Positions 27,739-35,891 of a stretch of DNA of 35,891 nucleotides are shown piece by piece. The DNA comes from a virus. The notes under the pieces are model-generated. The model searched no databases and was not told the origin of the DNA. It saw nothing but the letters and a program-made list of their open reading frames with translations. The number at the start of each line of letters is the position of its first letter. Within the stretch, counting starts at the first letter, position 1. The stretch covers positions 1 through 35,891 of IMG/VR virus record IMGVR_UViG_3300032288_001625. One strand, given 5' to 3'. The position numbers and the translations under genes are program-made.

Positions 27739-28605
27739 CTAGAACGGCGGCGAGCCAAAGTATCGTGAAAAGTTTGCTTCTGGATACACGCGGCGAGTCA
27801 AAATGTCTGGCTCTTCATTGTCTGCCTTGAGTCCACCTGCTGCAGTCAACGCACGCGGAGATCCGGACGCGACTTTTTCTCCGGTCTCAGGGTCTTTCAC
27901 CCAAGCCCGCTTGCGTTCGCCATTCTCAAGGTAATTCCAGCCGACATTGGGCAGCAGCAGGTTGTGCGTGCTGGCACGGTAGATAAGCTCGACGCTGATC
28001 TGCCAATACCTGATCTCTGTGTCATTCACGACCTCTGTGGCCTGCTGGCCGCTGATGCCGGCACAAAACCATGAGTGCTTGGCTCCCCCCAGGTATGCCG
28101 AGGAGTTCACGCTGTTTGTTACGGCCGCAGCTTCGGCCAGCGGGAACTCGGCACGGTTGCCTGAGATTGTTGCCCGCACCTCTGCCTCAAGCGTTGTAAG
28201 CCCTTCAAGAAAATCCTTTGCCGTGTTTTGAAGAGGCTTCTTGCTGGCATTTCCGTTGCCGCTGTAGTAGACGAGTGCCGGAACTTGAGAGCCGCCTGTG
28301 GAAAACGTCCACACGTCTGGCCGCGCGAGCGGATTAGGATCTGGGTTTTCTTGCTGTGGAACGTCGTACCTGTAAGTGATCTCAACGTGATGGCGGTCTG
28401 TCTCTGTGACAGATGCATCAAGCATCCGCAGATATGGGTACTCTGGATGCTGTGCACCGTGCAGGATGCCGATGGCGTTGATGGCCGTCTGTGTTGCTGT
28501 CGGCTCATCCACCGTGACGGTATACTTGATCTCGGCAGTCGGGCTTTCGCCGAACTTGTGCGAGAACGTGCGCGGGATTACTTCGCGGTAGGAGATGACT
28601 GCCAT
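27739..28605 (-). CDS. Putative distal or minor tail protein
   Basis: This 288-residue protein follows the tape-measure gene directly, the usual place for distal tail or baseplate hub proteins. It is beta-rich (TAEIKYTVTVDEPTATQ, HHVEITYRYDVPQ) with a central Ser/Asn-rich stretch (NSVNSSAYLGG) and a polar C-terminus ending SRYFGSPPF. GGAGGT five bases before ATG 28605 is a strong ribosome-binding site; the ATG also overlaps the tape-measure stop. No exact family was recognised. Confidence 0.7.
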   Translation of the reverse strand: MAVISYREVIPRTFSHKFGESPTAEIKYTVTVDEPTATQTAINAIGILHGAQHPEYPYLRMLDASVTETDRHHVEITYRYDVPQQENPDPNPLARPDVWTFSTGGSQVPALVYYSGNGNASKKPLQNTAKDFLEGLTTLEAEVRATISGNRAEFPLAEAAAVTNSVNSSAYLGGAKHSWFCAGISGQQATEVVNDTEIRYWQISVELIYRASTHNLLLPNVGWNYLENGERKRAWVKDPETGEKVASGSPRALTAAGGLKADNEEPDILTRRVYPEANFSRYFGSPPF

Positions 28606-30803
28606 CACGCACCTCCAAGAATGTCAACCGGCCGAGCACCGACGTTCGCCAACTCGCGGCGTATCTGCTCGAGCTTGTTGAGTTGCTCGCGTCGCTGCTC
28701 AACGGCAGGATCTTCACGACCCATTGCCAGGTTCATGTACTGGGCCATTCCTTCCTGCGAGCGGATGTCGTTCACCTGCAGAGCCTGGCGTGCCGGCCGG
28801 CTCAACTCGGCCGCGATCTCTTGGCGGATCTGCACGCCTTCGGCAGCAAGGTTGCGCAACGCCTGCCGGGCTTCGCCGCCGTCAATGAGTTTGGCGTCGA
28901 ACGCCTTGCGTACGGCCTTGAACTGATCCGCAATGGTCGTGGCAGGCTTGAGCAGCTTCTCGTCAATGCCGAGAGCTTCCAGTTGCCGCTGCCGATCTTG
29001 TGCCTTAGCCTCTGCCGTCGCAGCCTGAGCGAGACGCAGACGCTCCTTCGCGGCAGACATGGCTGCGGCATCGCCGGCCTTTCGAGCGTTCTGCAACGCC
29101 TCTTCGGCGCCCCTCTGCTCGTTGGCAATGTCCAGCAGATCGCGGTTCAACTGCACACGGGAAGACTCGGCAGCGGTAAGCCCTTGCGTGGCGAGCTCGG
29201 CCACACGTTTGCGGGACTCTTCGGCGGCCTTGCGTGCCGATTCCGCCGATGCCTTGGCCGCATCGGCCTTGGCTTTCTCGGCCTCTGTCAGACGCTGGAC
29301 AGTGGCAATCAACGCCTGCGAGTTCTGGTCGACAACCAGCAACGCCTGCCCTTGGTTCAGCACTTCGTCCGTGATCTCGTTGGCGTACTGGCGGATTCCA
29401 TCAAACCGATTGAGCACGTCAGCCGGCACCTTGTCGAGCCCGCCAAGTTCCTTGGCCAGCGAGACAATTGCCGACCGGGCTTCGCTCAACGCACCCTGAG
29501 CGAACTCGTTGACGCTGATTTCTTCTGGCACCTTCAGAGCCTTCTTCACCTCTTCGCCAAGGTTGAAAGCGGCCACGCCAGCGGCATCGGTCTCCACGCG
29601 GAAACGATTCATTGCCGCCTCGGCATCGGCAATCGCGGCCGCCGAGTCAGTGCTGGCAGAATCGCTGGCAATGGCCCACTCAAGGGCGGCTCCCGCAGCG
29701 AGGCCGAGACCGACAACCAGAAGGCCGATGCCGGTGGACGCAAGCAGGCCACGGATGGCGACGCCCAGGCCAACCGTTGCGGTCGCCGCGACACCAGCGG
29801 CAGCACTGTACCCGAGGGCTGCACGGGCAGACGCCGTGAAGGCCGTGGCCAGCCCCGTGATCGCACCGGCAATCGCCTGCCGGTTGATGAAGGCCAGGTA
29901 GCCGCCAATGGCCGGCAGGAGGTTCTGGGCCAGAGGCAGAGACACGCGGCCAACAAACGCCAGAGCGTTACCAACGTCCTCGAGCAAAACGCCGAGCGTG
30001 CGTGCGGCTTCCGGCACGTTTATGCTCTGCACGAACTTGATGAAATTGTCCGTGCCCTGCGTCAGGGCCGGCTGCAACTGTGTCAGGATGCGGCCCGCAA
30101 GCTCCTGCATGGCCTGGCCTGCGAGCCCGAACGAGTCACCAATGGCGTCGATCTTGTCCTGGTTGATGCCGTCGACGCCGTTGCGGAAGCCACCCAAGAA
30201 CGTCTGGGCTGTCTTTAGGTTTTCTGGCAACTCACGAAACGTCGGCAGGAGCAAGGCACCGCTCTTACCAAAGATGGCGACTGCAGCCGCTGCACGCTGG
30301 GCCGGGTTCTCGATAGCGTTGATGGCCGTGGCAATCGCCTGAAACTGCTGCGTGCTCGTCTGGGTGGCAAGGTCATCCACCGAAAGACCAAGTGCCGACA
30401 GCGCCTTCGTGGCCTCCTTGCTCCCACCAGCGGCCTTGCTAATCGTGACCTGAGCCCGCGTGAACGCCTTGGCGAGTTCTTCGCTAGACGCACCAGACAA
30501 ATCAGCCGCCACCTGCAAAGTCCGCAGCTCTTGGTATGAAACGCCCAGGCTGGCGGCCAACTGCCGCGTGTTGTCGATGGCGTTGAGAGCCCCGCTCGTG
30601 AACGCCTGAAACGTGTTCGCAATCGAAGAGATGCCGCTGATAAAAGCCCGCGAAATCTCCAGCGTCTTGAGCGTCGAAACATCACGGGCCGTCTGCTTGG
30701 CGGCGTAGCCCAGCTTCTGCAATTCCACGACGCCGGCGTTGATGCCTTGGGCCATGCCCACGGCAGATGCCGACAACTGAAATCCAATGCCAAGGGTTGC
30801 CAT
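28605..30803 (-). CDS. Tail tape-measure protein
   Basis: This 732-residue protein sets tail length and is ejected with DNA. It is largely helical, starting GIGFQLSASAVGMAQGINAG, with an LGVSYQELRTLQVAADLSGAS segment near 88-108 found in tape measures, a central stretch of hydrophobic helices (about 310-375, including LLVVGLGLAAGAALEWA) that could insert in a membrane, and long Ala/Glu/Lys/Arg coiled coils (about 490-640). By the known ratio of about 0.15 nm per residue, the tail should be about 110 nm. Confidence 0.92.
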   Translation of the reverse strand: MATLGIGFQLSASAVGMAQGINAGVVELQKLGYAAKQTARDVSTLKTLEISRAFISGISSIANTFQAFTSGALNAIDNTRQLAASLGVSYQELRTLQVAADLSGASSEELAKAFTRAQVTISKAAGGSKEATKALSALGLSVDDLATQTSTQQFQAIATAINAIENPAQRAAAAVAIFGKSGALLLPTFRELPENLKTAQTFLGGFRNGVDGINQDKIDAIGDSFGLAGQAMQELAGRILTQLQPALTQGTDNFIKFVQSINVPEAARTLGVLLEDVGNALAFVGRVSLPLAQNLLPAIGGYLAFINRQAIAGAITGLATAFTASARAALGYSAAAGVAATATVGLGVAIRGLLASTGIGLLVVGLGLAAGAALEWAIASDSASTDSAAAIADAEAAMNRFRVETDAAGVAAFNLGEEVKKALKVPEEISVNEFAQGALSEARSAIVSLAKELGGLDKVPADVLNRFDGIRQYANEITDEVLNQGQALLVVDQNSQALIATVQRLTEAEKAKADAAKASAESARKAAEESRKRVAELATQGLTAAESSRVQLNRDLLDIANEQRGAEEALQNARKAGDAAAMSAAKERLRLAQAATAEAKAQDRQRQLEALGIDEKLLKPATTIADQFKAVRKAFDAKLIDGGEARQALRNLAAEGVQIRQEIAAELSRPARQALQVNDIRSQEGMAQYMNLAMGREDPAVEQRREQLNKLEQIRRELANVGARPVDILGGA

Positions 30804-30806
30804 GTT

Positions 30807-31115
30807 TCACTTCTGGCCGAGGTCGGCCGCCATCTGCTTGAGCGTCTCTGCGATCTGCGTCGGGTGCTGCGGGGCGTTGCCTTCGATTGGGATGAAGTCT
30901 TGAGCGTCTGGGACTTTGTTTTTGCAGTAAGGGGCCAGCACCGAACTCGCCAGCATTCCCGTCTGCAGCCACGGGTTGTCGAGCGGGCGAAACCATCGGC
31001 TGTATGCGATCCAGTACGAGAACTCGCGTGAGTCCATCGCGTCGATCTCAGCCACGGTTTTCTTGAGGTGCGAAGCCAGGTCGAACTTGAAACGCAAGCT
31101 CGGCCTGGCGTTCAT
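30807..31115 (-). CDS. Tail assembly chaperone, second (T-like) gene
   Basis: This 102-residue protein contains VAEIDAMDSREFSYWIAYSRWFRPLDNPW near 21-49, typical of the GpT-like minor tail proteins encoded just before the tape measure. Its ATG overlaps the stop of the preceding gene by four bases (ATGA) in the -1 frame. In many phages the two genes are joined by a programmed frameshift; a G5 run precedes the overlap here. Confidence 0.8.
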   Translation of the reverse strand: MNARPSLRFKFDLASHLKKTVAEIDAMDSREFSYWIAYSRWFRPLDNPWLQTGMLASSVLAPYCKNKVPDAQDFIPIEGNAPQHPTQIAETLKQMAADLGQK

Positions 31116-31465
31116 TCCCCCGCCAGTTTCTCAATCTCCTCCTCGGTCAATGCGTTGTGCTTCAGGGCCGCCTTCCACAATCCGTGAATCTGATCGACGC
31201 TCTTGCGGCGCAGGGCGGCTACGCCCTCGTCACCAGGGAACAGCAGTTCCCCCTTGTCATCGCACAGGCAGCGAGCGAGCAACTCTGAGCGGAAGTCTGG
31301 GATGACGGGCACGGCCTTGGACTGTGCCTCGAGCAGCTTGACCTCGTAGCTGTCACGGTCGCCCACGGTCATCAGCCGAATGCAGACCTCGCCGCCCCAC
31401 GCCGGCACCTTGATGATCTTGGCGTCGCTGGCCTGTTCAATCTGGTCTCGCGTCAACGCTGGCAT
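31112..31465 (-). CDS. Tail assembly chaperone, first (G-like) gene
   Basis: This 117-residue protein includes WGGEVCIRLMTVGDRDSYEVKLLEA near 24-48, LLARCLCDDKGELLFPGDEG near 62-81 and a SVDQIHGLWKAALKHNALTEEEIEKL ending, the usual pattern of phage tail assembly chaperones. It helps load tail tube subunits around the tape measure. It lies between the tail tube genes and the T-like gene, as in siphophages. Confidence 0.85.
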   Translation of the reverse strand: MPALTRDQIEQASDAKIIKVPAWGGEVCIRLMTVGDRDSYEVKLLEAQSKAVPVIPDFRSELLARCLCDDKGELLFPGDEGVAALRRKSVDQIHGLWKAALKHNALTEEEIEKLAGE

Positions 31466-31468
31466 GGT

Positions 31469-31789
31469 TCACCCGTCGAGGATTTTGAACGTCACGGTGT
31501 AACGGGTAACGCCGTTCAGCTCAGGCGTGACGCTCAAGCCCTCATAGATTGCCGTGCAAGTCAAGTTTGCACCGCCGCCTGCTATGGTCAGCGTGCCGCG
31601 TGATCCGTAGCTGGCCGTGGTAACGCCTGTGGAGCTCATGCACGTGAGCGACACAGTCCCAACGTCATCAGTCCACGTAGACGAGCGGCCTTTCGGAAGG
31701 CTGCCGCCGTAAGACCACGACAGGTCCGAGATTTCGGCGAACGTAGTCGCGCCGAAACTGGCGGAGATCCCAGTGCTGTACGTGGCCAC
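31469..31789 (-). CDS. Tail tube-like protein, copy 2
   Basis: This 106-residue protein is beta-rich (ASFGATTFAEISDLSWSYGG, GTVSLTCMSS, RYTVTFKILDG) with the same architecture as the protein at 31805-32182: a strand-rich small barrel as in tail tube proteins. Both lie where the major tail protein is expected. They may be two tube or tube-decoration subunits, or products of an old duplication. Confidence 0.7.
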   Translation of the reverse strand: MATYSTGISASFGATTFAEISDLSWSYGGSLPKGRSSTWTDDVGTVSLTCMSSTGVTTASYGSRGTLTIAGGGANLTCTAIYEGLSVTPELNGVTRYTVTFKILDG

Positions 31790-31804
31790 GGAACCCTCCG
31801 TGGC

Positions 31805-32182
31805 TCAAGCCAACTGGAACTCGGCAGAGCCCCGGATCGCGTCATTCACAGCGAGCGTGACCGAGGACGAATTGCACGTCGCGGTCGCCGACACGCTGAT
31901 GCCGCCGGTGATGGCCAGCGTGCCCGTCGTGTTCTGGGCGATGACGCTGGTGCCGATGTACTCGATGCTGACCGACTTGCCGGTGTCACCACCCTGCGTG
32001 CCGACCAGCGGCCGGCTCAGCGTCTTCACGCTCTCGCCAGTGGTCTGGCCGAGGTGCGAGATGTCGATGTTGTCGGCCCCGCCGCCCGTCGCACCAATCG
32101 TGTAGGTGATGCTTGTGACGGTGTAATTCACACCGGCAAAAGAAAACGTCGTGCCGGAACCAGCGTGCGGGGTCGTGGCCAT
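31805..32182 (-). CDS. Major tail tube-like protein, copy 1
   Basis: This 125-residue protein is beta-rich, with TFSFAGVNYTVTSITYTIG near 12-30, IDISHLGQTTGESVKTLSRPL near 39-59, and VSIEYIGTSVIAQ. The IDISHLGQTTG-like segment is common in small siphophage major tail proteins. It polymerises into the tail tube in such phages. The position between DUF3168 and assembly chaperone genes fits. Confidence 0.8.
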   Translation of the reverse strand: MATTPHAGSGTTFSFAGVNYTVTSITYTIGATGGGADNIDISHLGQTTGESVKTLSRPLVGTQGGDTGKSVSIEYIGTSVIAQNTTGTLAITGGISVSATATCNSSSVTLAVNDAIRGSAEFQLA

Positions 32183-32185
32183 TCG

Positions 32186-32596
32186 TCAGCTCTCCTGCCA
32201 GCGGATGTCGTAGGTCTGCGTGATCTGATACGCCGGTGGCATCTCGGCACCACCGAGTGAAACGAAGTCGTCGCTCTCGTTCTCAAGCGACACCTGATCC
32301 ACTACCGTATTTTCCGACTGCCCCCCATAGCCATCCAGAACGACCCGCATGGCGTCGGCCACCTCGCGGGTCTGGTCATACGTCACGCCGTAAATCTGAT
32401 ACTCCAGCGTGACGCGGGGCATGCCCATCGGGCTGCCTAGCGTCTGCTCACGCTGGATGCCGGTACGCCGCCACGTGACGAACGGCAGCGATGCGGAAGA
32501 CGGGGCGAGCACCGGGTAGATGCGGGTACTGACAAGCGTGGTGACTGCGGTGCTGCCGACCAAGGCGGTACGCAGGACGGCTTCTGGCGATTTCAT
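32186..32596 (-). CDS. Tail completion protein (DUF3168 type)
   Basis: This 136-residue protein shows AVLRTALVGSTAVTTLVSTRIYPVLAPSSASLPFVTWRRTG at its N-terminus, then RVTLEYQIYGVTYDQTREVADAMRVVLDGY, the classic DUF3168 pattern (length and strand order). DUF3168 proteins are HK97 gp9 or lambda gpU-like and cap the tail end that joins the head. It overlaps the next gene upstream by four bases. Confidence 0.85.
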   Translation of the reverse strand: MKSPEAVLRTALVGSTAVTTLVSTRIYPVLAPSSASLPFVTWRRTGIQREQTLGSPMGMPRVTLEYQIYGVTYDQTREVADAMRVVLDGYGGQSENTVVDQVSLENESDDFVSLGGAEMPPAYQITQTYDIRWQES

Positions 32597-33408
32597 AGGC
32601 CGAAGTCTCCGTATTTCTTCTGGGTTGCGCGGATCGCTGCCGTCAGTGCCTTCCGCATCTCCACGTCCAAGATGCTCTGCATCTGGCTCTTGGTGGACTG
32701 AAACGCCCGCGTCAGCGGCCGGCGAGCAGGTGTTCCACGGACGGTGCCGGTGGCGATGAAGTCGACTGGGTACTGCCCGCGTCCTGTGAAGTACCTTCGC
32801 TTGCCCTTGCGCTGGCCTGCCCCGCCGTCCCTACTAAAGCCGGAAGACATGATTCGCCGGCTGGCTCCGCTTATTCTTTTCACGCTTTCGGCGGACGTGC
32901 GAATACGGCCGCCAAAAATCACCCGCTTACGTTTGACTCGTGCGGTTTTGATGCCTGGGGTTTTCGACTTGGTGCCGTATTCGACCATGTGCGAGTGATA
33001 GCCACGGTTTGGTCCCTTAAGAACTCCGCCGCCCTCAAAGGCTGGAGCCGCGCCACGCTGGCTCTTGCTGTTCACCGGCCGCCGAAAGCCGACAATGATG
33101 ACGCCAACTGGCAGGTTGGCCTTGTTGTTCGTGTACTTCCGCTCAACCTTGCTGACGCTGGCCAGCAGGTTGCCTGTCACCTCGCCAAGAGCGGCGACGT
33201 TCTTTCGCAACGCCTCCTGCCCAGGCTTTGCCGCCTTACGAAGGGCACGCAGCTGGTACTTCGTGCTGATGTCTCGCGGCAACTTCTTGAGCTCGGCGAC
33301 GATGTCCGCGAGCGGCTCGACTGCCAACAAGGCTTTCGCCTTCTTGCCTTTGCCGAGCGCCAGCTTTATGAGCGGCTTGTCGGTGCCGCCAGCGAAGACG
33401 TTCGCCAT
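32593..33408 (-). CDS. HK97 gp10-like head-tail joining or tail completion protein
   Basis: This 271-residue protein is highly basic with family marks of the HK97-gp10-like group: IVAELKKLPRDISTKYQLRALRKAAKPGQEALRKNV near 38-72, VGVIIVGFRRP, YHSHMVEYGTKSK near 138-150, and a C-terminal TPARRPLTRAFQSTK. It is longer than usual (110-190), with an Arg/Lys-rich insertion in the middle. ATG 33408 overlaps the adaptor stop (TAATG). Confidence 0.82.
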   Translation of the reverse strand: MANVFAGGTDKPLIKLALGKGKKAKALLAVEPLADIVAELKKLPRDISTKYQLRALRKAAKPGQEALRKNVAALGEVTGNLLASVSKVERKYTNNKANLPVGVIIVGFRRPVNSKSQRGAAPAFEGGGVLKGPNRGYHSHMVEYGTKSKTPGIKTARVKRKRVIFGGRIRTSAESVKRISGASRRIMSSGFSRDGGAGQRKGKRRYFTGRGQYPVDFIATGTVRGTPARRPLTRAFQSTKSQMQSILDVEMRKALTAAIRATQKKYGDFGL

Positions 33409-33728
33409 TACGGGATCGTCTCCTGACAGATGATCTCGTGCTCGCTGCGGTTGCCTCGCTCGAGCAGGCTGACGATTTCCAGCGTGCGATTCCGCCAAGC
33501 GAATCGCATGTTCTGCGTGAGCCCAGGCAGATAACGCATCCGCACACGGTGCGTGACGCCAATCTCCTGCTGCCCAAGGCCGAGCGACTCACGGGCCGAG
33601 ACGCCTTCGACGCTCGCCCACACGGCCGACGAGTTACTCCACGACAGGACCGTCTCGCCGAGCGTGTTTGTCGTGCCGCTGGCGATCTGCACCGTGACAC
33701 GTTCGCGGAGCGACCCAATGTCGATCAT
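33408..33728 (-). CDS. Head closure / head-tail adaptor protein
   Basis: This 106-residue protein matches the phage head-tail joining family (SPP1 gp16-like): MIDIGSLRERVTVQIASGT, VLSWSNSSAVWASVEGVSARES, THRVRMRYLPGLTQNMRFAWRNRTLEIVS. It plugs or seals the portal and connects the tail. ATG 33728 overlaps the connector stop (ATGA). Confidence 0.88.
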   Translation of the reverse strand: MIDIGSLRERVTVQIASGTTNTLGETVLSWSNSSAVWASVEGVSARESLGLGQQEIGVTHRVRMRYLPGLTQNMRFAWRNRTLEIVSLLERGNRSEHEIICQETIP

Positions 33729-34336
33729 CGATATGAGCCCCACCGCTGCGAATCAAGCAGAGACTGCACGCCGTACTCAATCTCCTTGGAAATGGTCCCA
33801 GTAAGCACGGCACCACGAATCTCGTACCAGTGGCCAACCAGCATCAAGATGGCGTGCCGGATCGCCGCCGGGACGCTTGTGCCGCTCGCCCCGTAGCCGG
33901 CCCACCACGTCACGCTGATGGCGTTGTCATCCTGCCGGTGCGGCGTCCACGTGCTGCCATAGATGGGCAGGATGGCCCCCGGCGTGGCGTTCCTGTCCAC
34001 CCGATACTCGGCCGTACTGTACGTGCTGGTCGGCCCGGCTTCCTGTGTGAAGGTCACCGTGACGGCCGTGGCCGTTCCGCTCGCCACCATCGGCGGCCGT
34101 GGCAACTCGACCGGCTCAATCCCGCTGTCAGGGAACTTGTCGAACCGCATCACCCACTGGGTGTGCACCAGCGTGCGGTCAAGGTACTGCTCGCACCACT
34201 CACGGGCCGCCGTAATGAGCGTGCCGATGTACGCGTCATCGTCGCTCGTGTCTACCCGCAGATGGGCCTTGGCCTCGGCGAGCGTGACGGGCTCAACGGC
34301 TGGGGCGGTCTGGCGAGTCAGGCTTCGGTACTGCAC
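33725..34336 (-). CDS. Head-tail connector (HK97 gp6-like)
   Basis: This 203-residue protein has the typical gp6 N-terminus: PVTLAEAKAHLRVDTSDDDAYIGTLITAAREWCEQYLDRTLV near 14-55, forming the helices that bind the portal, and a C-terminal AAIRHAILMLVGHWYEIRGAV helix. GTG 34336 is chosen with GAGG eight bases upstream; the longer frame up to 34501 reads through the previous gene with a sequence unlike the family. Confidence 0.85.
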   Translation of the reverse strand: MQYRSLTRQTAPAVEPVTLAEAKAHLRVDTSDDDAYIGTLITAAREWCEQYLDRTLVHTQWVMRFDKFPDSGIEPVELPRPPMVASGTATAVTVTFTQEAGPTSTYSTAEYRVDRNATPGAILPIYGSTWTPHRQDDNAISVTWWAGYGASGTSVPAAIRHAILMLVGHWYEIRGAVLTGTISKEIEYGVQSLLDSQRWGSYR

Positions 34337-34532
34337 GTGGGCGTCCTCGTTTGCGTGGCGTTGCGTCGGCCGTCTCGGCCTGGTGGTCAATGGCGGCCGT
34401 CTCGAGCTCCTGCTGCCGGTCCTCGACTGCGACCCGCTGAGCGAGCAGCTGGGTGGCGAGCCCGCCGGGGATCTCCACCACCTGGCCTCTGCGGTAGCCA
34501 CGCCACGAGCGGGTGAACTTCAGTTTCTTCAT
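34293..34532 (-). CDS. Small basic phage protein
   Basis: This 79-residue protein has MKKLKFTRSWRGYRRGQVVEIPGGLATQLLAQRVAV, a pattern seen in small proteins between capsid and connector genes, and an Arg/Pro-rich tail (PRKRGRPRAVPKP) that resembles an AT-hook. It could bind DNA or the portal. It overlaps the connector gene by 44 bases and is coupled to the glycosyltransferase-like gene (ATGA). Confidence 0.7.
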   Translation of the reverse strand: MKKLKFTRSWRGYRRGQVVEIPGGLATQLLAQRVAVEDRQQELETAAIDHQAETADATPRKRGRPRAVPKPDSPDRPSR

Positions 34533-35263
34533 TGCGGCACGCTCCATGCAGATTCCGGGCGTTTCAGCGTGTTCGTGAACTCCGTGGCCCACTGGAAAAC
34601 AGGCGTGCCGAGATTCTTGCCGGGCCACGTCACCACGTACTCGCCGTGGCCGAGCACGACGCGTGGCGAGACGAAAACCTTGTTCCCGCTTTCGCGCCAG
34701 TTTTTCCAGAAGTAGATGTCATCGTCGACGCGGCCTTCGTGCCACGATCCATCCGGGCCGGGCTTGCTCCAGAACCACGGTTTCATGCACCGCTTCAGGG
34801 CGGCCGTGCTGAGGACCGTGAGCCCGAAGTGTGCCGTGTCCACTTCCTGCACAGGCTCGGCAAACCACGCCGAGTCCACCTTGGTGCTGCCGTCTGGCGG
34901 CGGATTGTCCAGCGTACCCTTCAGCGTGAGCATCGGGCGGCCGTCTTCCCTCTTCGTCTGCAGCCCTGTGATGGCATCGCACTGAAACGTCATTGCCAGG
35001 GCGAAGAGGTGTTCCACGTCTTCCTTGCTGAAAAAACTGTCATAATCGATGAGAAGCAAATACTCGGCCTTGTCGATGAACTGCTCCATTACCCTGGTAT
35101 TCACCTGCGACCAGAACGCACCAGTGCCCATTGTGGGGCGAATCCCCAGCGGCATGAGTGCCTGAGCCCAAGTGAAATGGTTGGCCGTAAAGCTCAACCT
35201 AGGCATCGACAGGATGGCTTCCACACGGATGTCAACCTCCGTGCCACCGACCTTGACCAGCAT
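34529..35263 (-). CDS. Glycosyltransferase-like protein (GT-A type) in the connector block
   Basis: This 244-residue protein has FIDKAEYLLLIDYDSFFS near 63-80, with a D-x-D at the expected metal and sugar-nucleotide position, CDAITGLQTKREDGRP near 95-110, HFGLTVLSTAALKRC, and GRVDDDIYFWKNWRESGN near 175-192, which recalls the acidic acceptor site of GT-A enzymes. It may glycosylate virion proteins, as the gene sits between capsid and connector genes. GAGG five bases before ATG 35263 supports this start. Confidence 0.75.
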   Translation of the reverse strand: MLVKVGGTEVDIRVEAILSMPRLSFTANHFTWAQALMPLGIRPTMGTGAFWSQVNTRVMEQFIDKAEYLLLIDYDSFFSKEDVEHLFALAMTFQCDAITGLQTKREDGRPMLTLKGTLDNPPPDGSTKVDSAWFAEPVQEVDTAHFGLTVLSTAALKRCMKPWFWSKPGPDGSWHEGRVDDDIYFWKNWRESGNKVFVSPRVVLGHGEYVVTWPGKNLGTPVFQWATEFTNTLKRPESAWSVPQ

Positions 35264-35282
35264 GGGCACCTCACAAACGAGA

Positions 35283-35311
35283 GCGGGCCGCCCCGATTTG
35301 GAGCGGCCCGC
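35283..35311 (-). terminator. Strong hairpin after the capsid gene
   Basis: GCGGGCCGC (35283-35291) and GCGGCCCGC (35303-35311) are perfect 9-bp arms; with a GT wobble and two more pairs the stem reaches about 12 bp with a short loop. It lies 32 bases past the capsid stop, followed on the minus strand by TCTCGTTTG. It probably ends or attenuates the head operon, leaving less transcript for the tail genes. Confidence 0.7.
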
Positions 35312-35342
35312 CCAGTCTGCACATCACGTCAAGCCGTCAGGC

Positions 35343-35891
35343 TCACGCACCCACGAGGGCGATGACCGGGCCAGCGACCGTGTCGCTGCCAAGCTCGCTC
35401 CACGAGATGGCGCACCGCATGGTGGCCCGCACGACCACCTGATCGCTCAGGAACGCCACCTGATCGCTGGACGCGATCTCCAGGCCACGACGCACACCGA
35501 AGTGAGCGGCGTTGCGGAGGTTGGCGTACAGGGCCATGACCTTGCCGGTCTGGTCGCCCGAGCCCACCATTTGATGGGAGAGCAACACCGGGCTGCCCAA
35601 GAACGTCAGGCCGAGCCCCTGCGACAGACCAACCGACCCGCCCTGGGCGAGGTCGAGAGCCTGGAGGCAGGTGGCGAACGCATAGGGGGACACGATCCAC
35701 GCCGCACCCTGCCGACTGTGGCTCGGCATCTTGGCCATCATCTCGAGGATGTTGGCCTTGGTGACCTCCTCGAAGAAGTCGCCGGCAGCCGTCACGAGGC
35801 TCGCGGCGTAGGTCGCCGAAGAGCCAGCGAGGATGCCGCCGCTGGTGAGGATGCCCGCGACGCTGGGGGCGTTCGCCGAGTTGCCGTTGAA
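35343..35891 (-). CDS. Major capsid protein, HK97 fold (C-terminal part)
   Basis: This is the remainder of the capsid gene that begins at 888 and wraps through the circle junction. It encodes the A- and P-domain segments, including ANILEMMAKMPSHSRQGAAWIVSP, LLSHQMVGSG and the DQVAFLSDQVVVRATMRCAI strand near the C-terminus, all usual in HK97-type capsids. The open frame runs off the window end; bases 35769-35891 repeat bases 1-123. Confidence 0.95.
   Translation of the reverse strand, partial: FNGNSANAPSVAGILTSGGILAGSSATYAASLVTAAGDFFEEVTKANILEMMAKMPSHSRQGAAWIVSPYAFATCLQALDLAQGGSVGLSQGLGLTFLGSPVLLSHQMVGSGDQTGKVMALYANLRNAAHFGVRRGLEIASSDQVAFLSDQVVVRATMRCAISWSELGSDTVAGPVIALVGA
35769..35891. repeat. 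Terminal overlap, copy 2 (circular genome)
   Basis: This stretch is identical to bases 1-123. It belongs to the same capsid codons and should be removed when the genome is closed. Confidence 0.95.

Noticed and set aside
28683-30218. Long open frame of 511 codons on the plus strand
   Set aside because: It lies wholly opposite the tape-measure gene, has no ribosome-binding site and an Arg/Gly/His-rich composition typical of antisense frames in GC-rich DNA.

Overview
The window is the complete genome of a GC-rich tailed phage (Caudoviricetes) drawn as a linear sequence. Bases 1-123 are identical to 35769-35891, so the molecule is circular or circularly permuted, with about 35,768 unique bases. 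The break falls inside the major capsid gene, which is therefore split between the two ends. The gene set (HK97-type large terminase, portal, protease and capsid, head-tail joining proteins, two small tail-tube-like proteins, paired tail assembly genes, one tape-measure gene of 732 codons) indicates a siphovirus with a long non-contractile tail. A tyrosine integrase with an excisionase-like partner indicates a temperate phage. The host cannot be named from the sequence; a GC-rich, probably aquatic bacterium such as a planctomycete is only a guess. No tRNA, rRNA, CRISPR array or insertion sequence was seen.

All confident genes except the integrase lie on the minus strand, mostly with ATGA, GTGA or TGATG overlaps, so they read as a few long operons. 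Read in the direction of transcription: (1) A regulatory and early block (22.2 kb down to about 14 kb) holds the excisionase-like protein, a C5 cytosine methyltransferase, a RecT-like annealing protein, a ParB-fold protein, a DUF1376 replication protein, a LexA-like winged helix, a full-length DNA sliding clamp and RusA. (2) A middle block (14-6.9 kb) holds a small methyltransferase, a glycosyltransferase, several small unknown proteins, a probable lysis cassette (papain-like peptidase, zinc-motif lipoprotein, two small membrane proteins), a lectin-like protein and an HNH endonuclease, ending at GC-rich hairpins. (3) A promoter at about 6.74 kb, with a 10-bp dyad just downstream, starts a head operon: Prim-Pol, LigE-like ligase, small and large terminase, portal, protease, a hidden 56-residue zinc-ribbon protein and capsid, ending at a strong hairpin at 35.3 kb. 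(4) The connector and tail operon (35.26 kb down to 23.4 kb) runs from a glycosyltransferase-like protein through joining, tail tube, assembly and tape-measure proteins to tail-tip candidates, and then to a metal-dependent phosphoesterase and a DUF1599-like protein.

The phage carries clamp, Prim-Pol, ligase, annealing protein and resolvase, but no replicative polymerase or helicase was recognised. It probably recruits the host replicase. The features most worth attention are the Prim-Pol and LigE pair placed directly before the terminase, the papain-like enzyme as the only lysin candidate, and a family of promoters that share an AACTACCG box directly after the -35 element.
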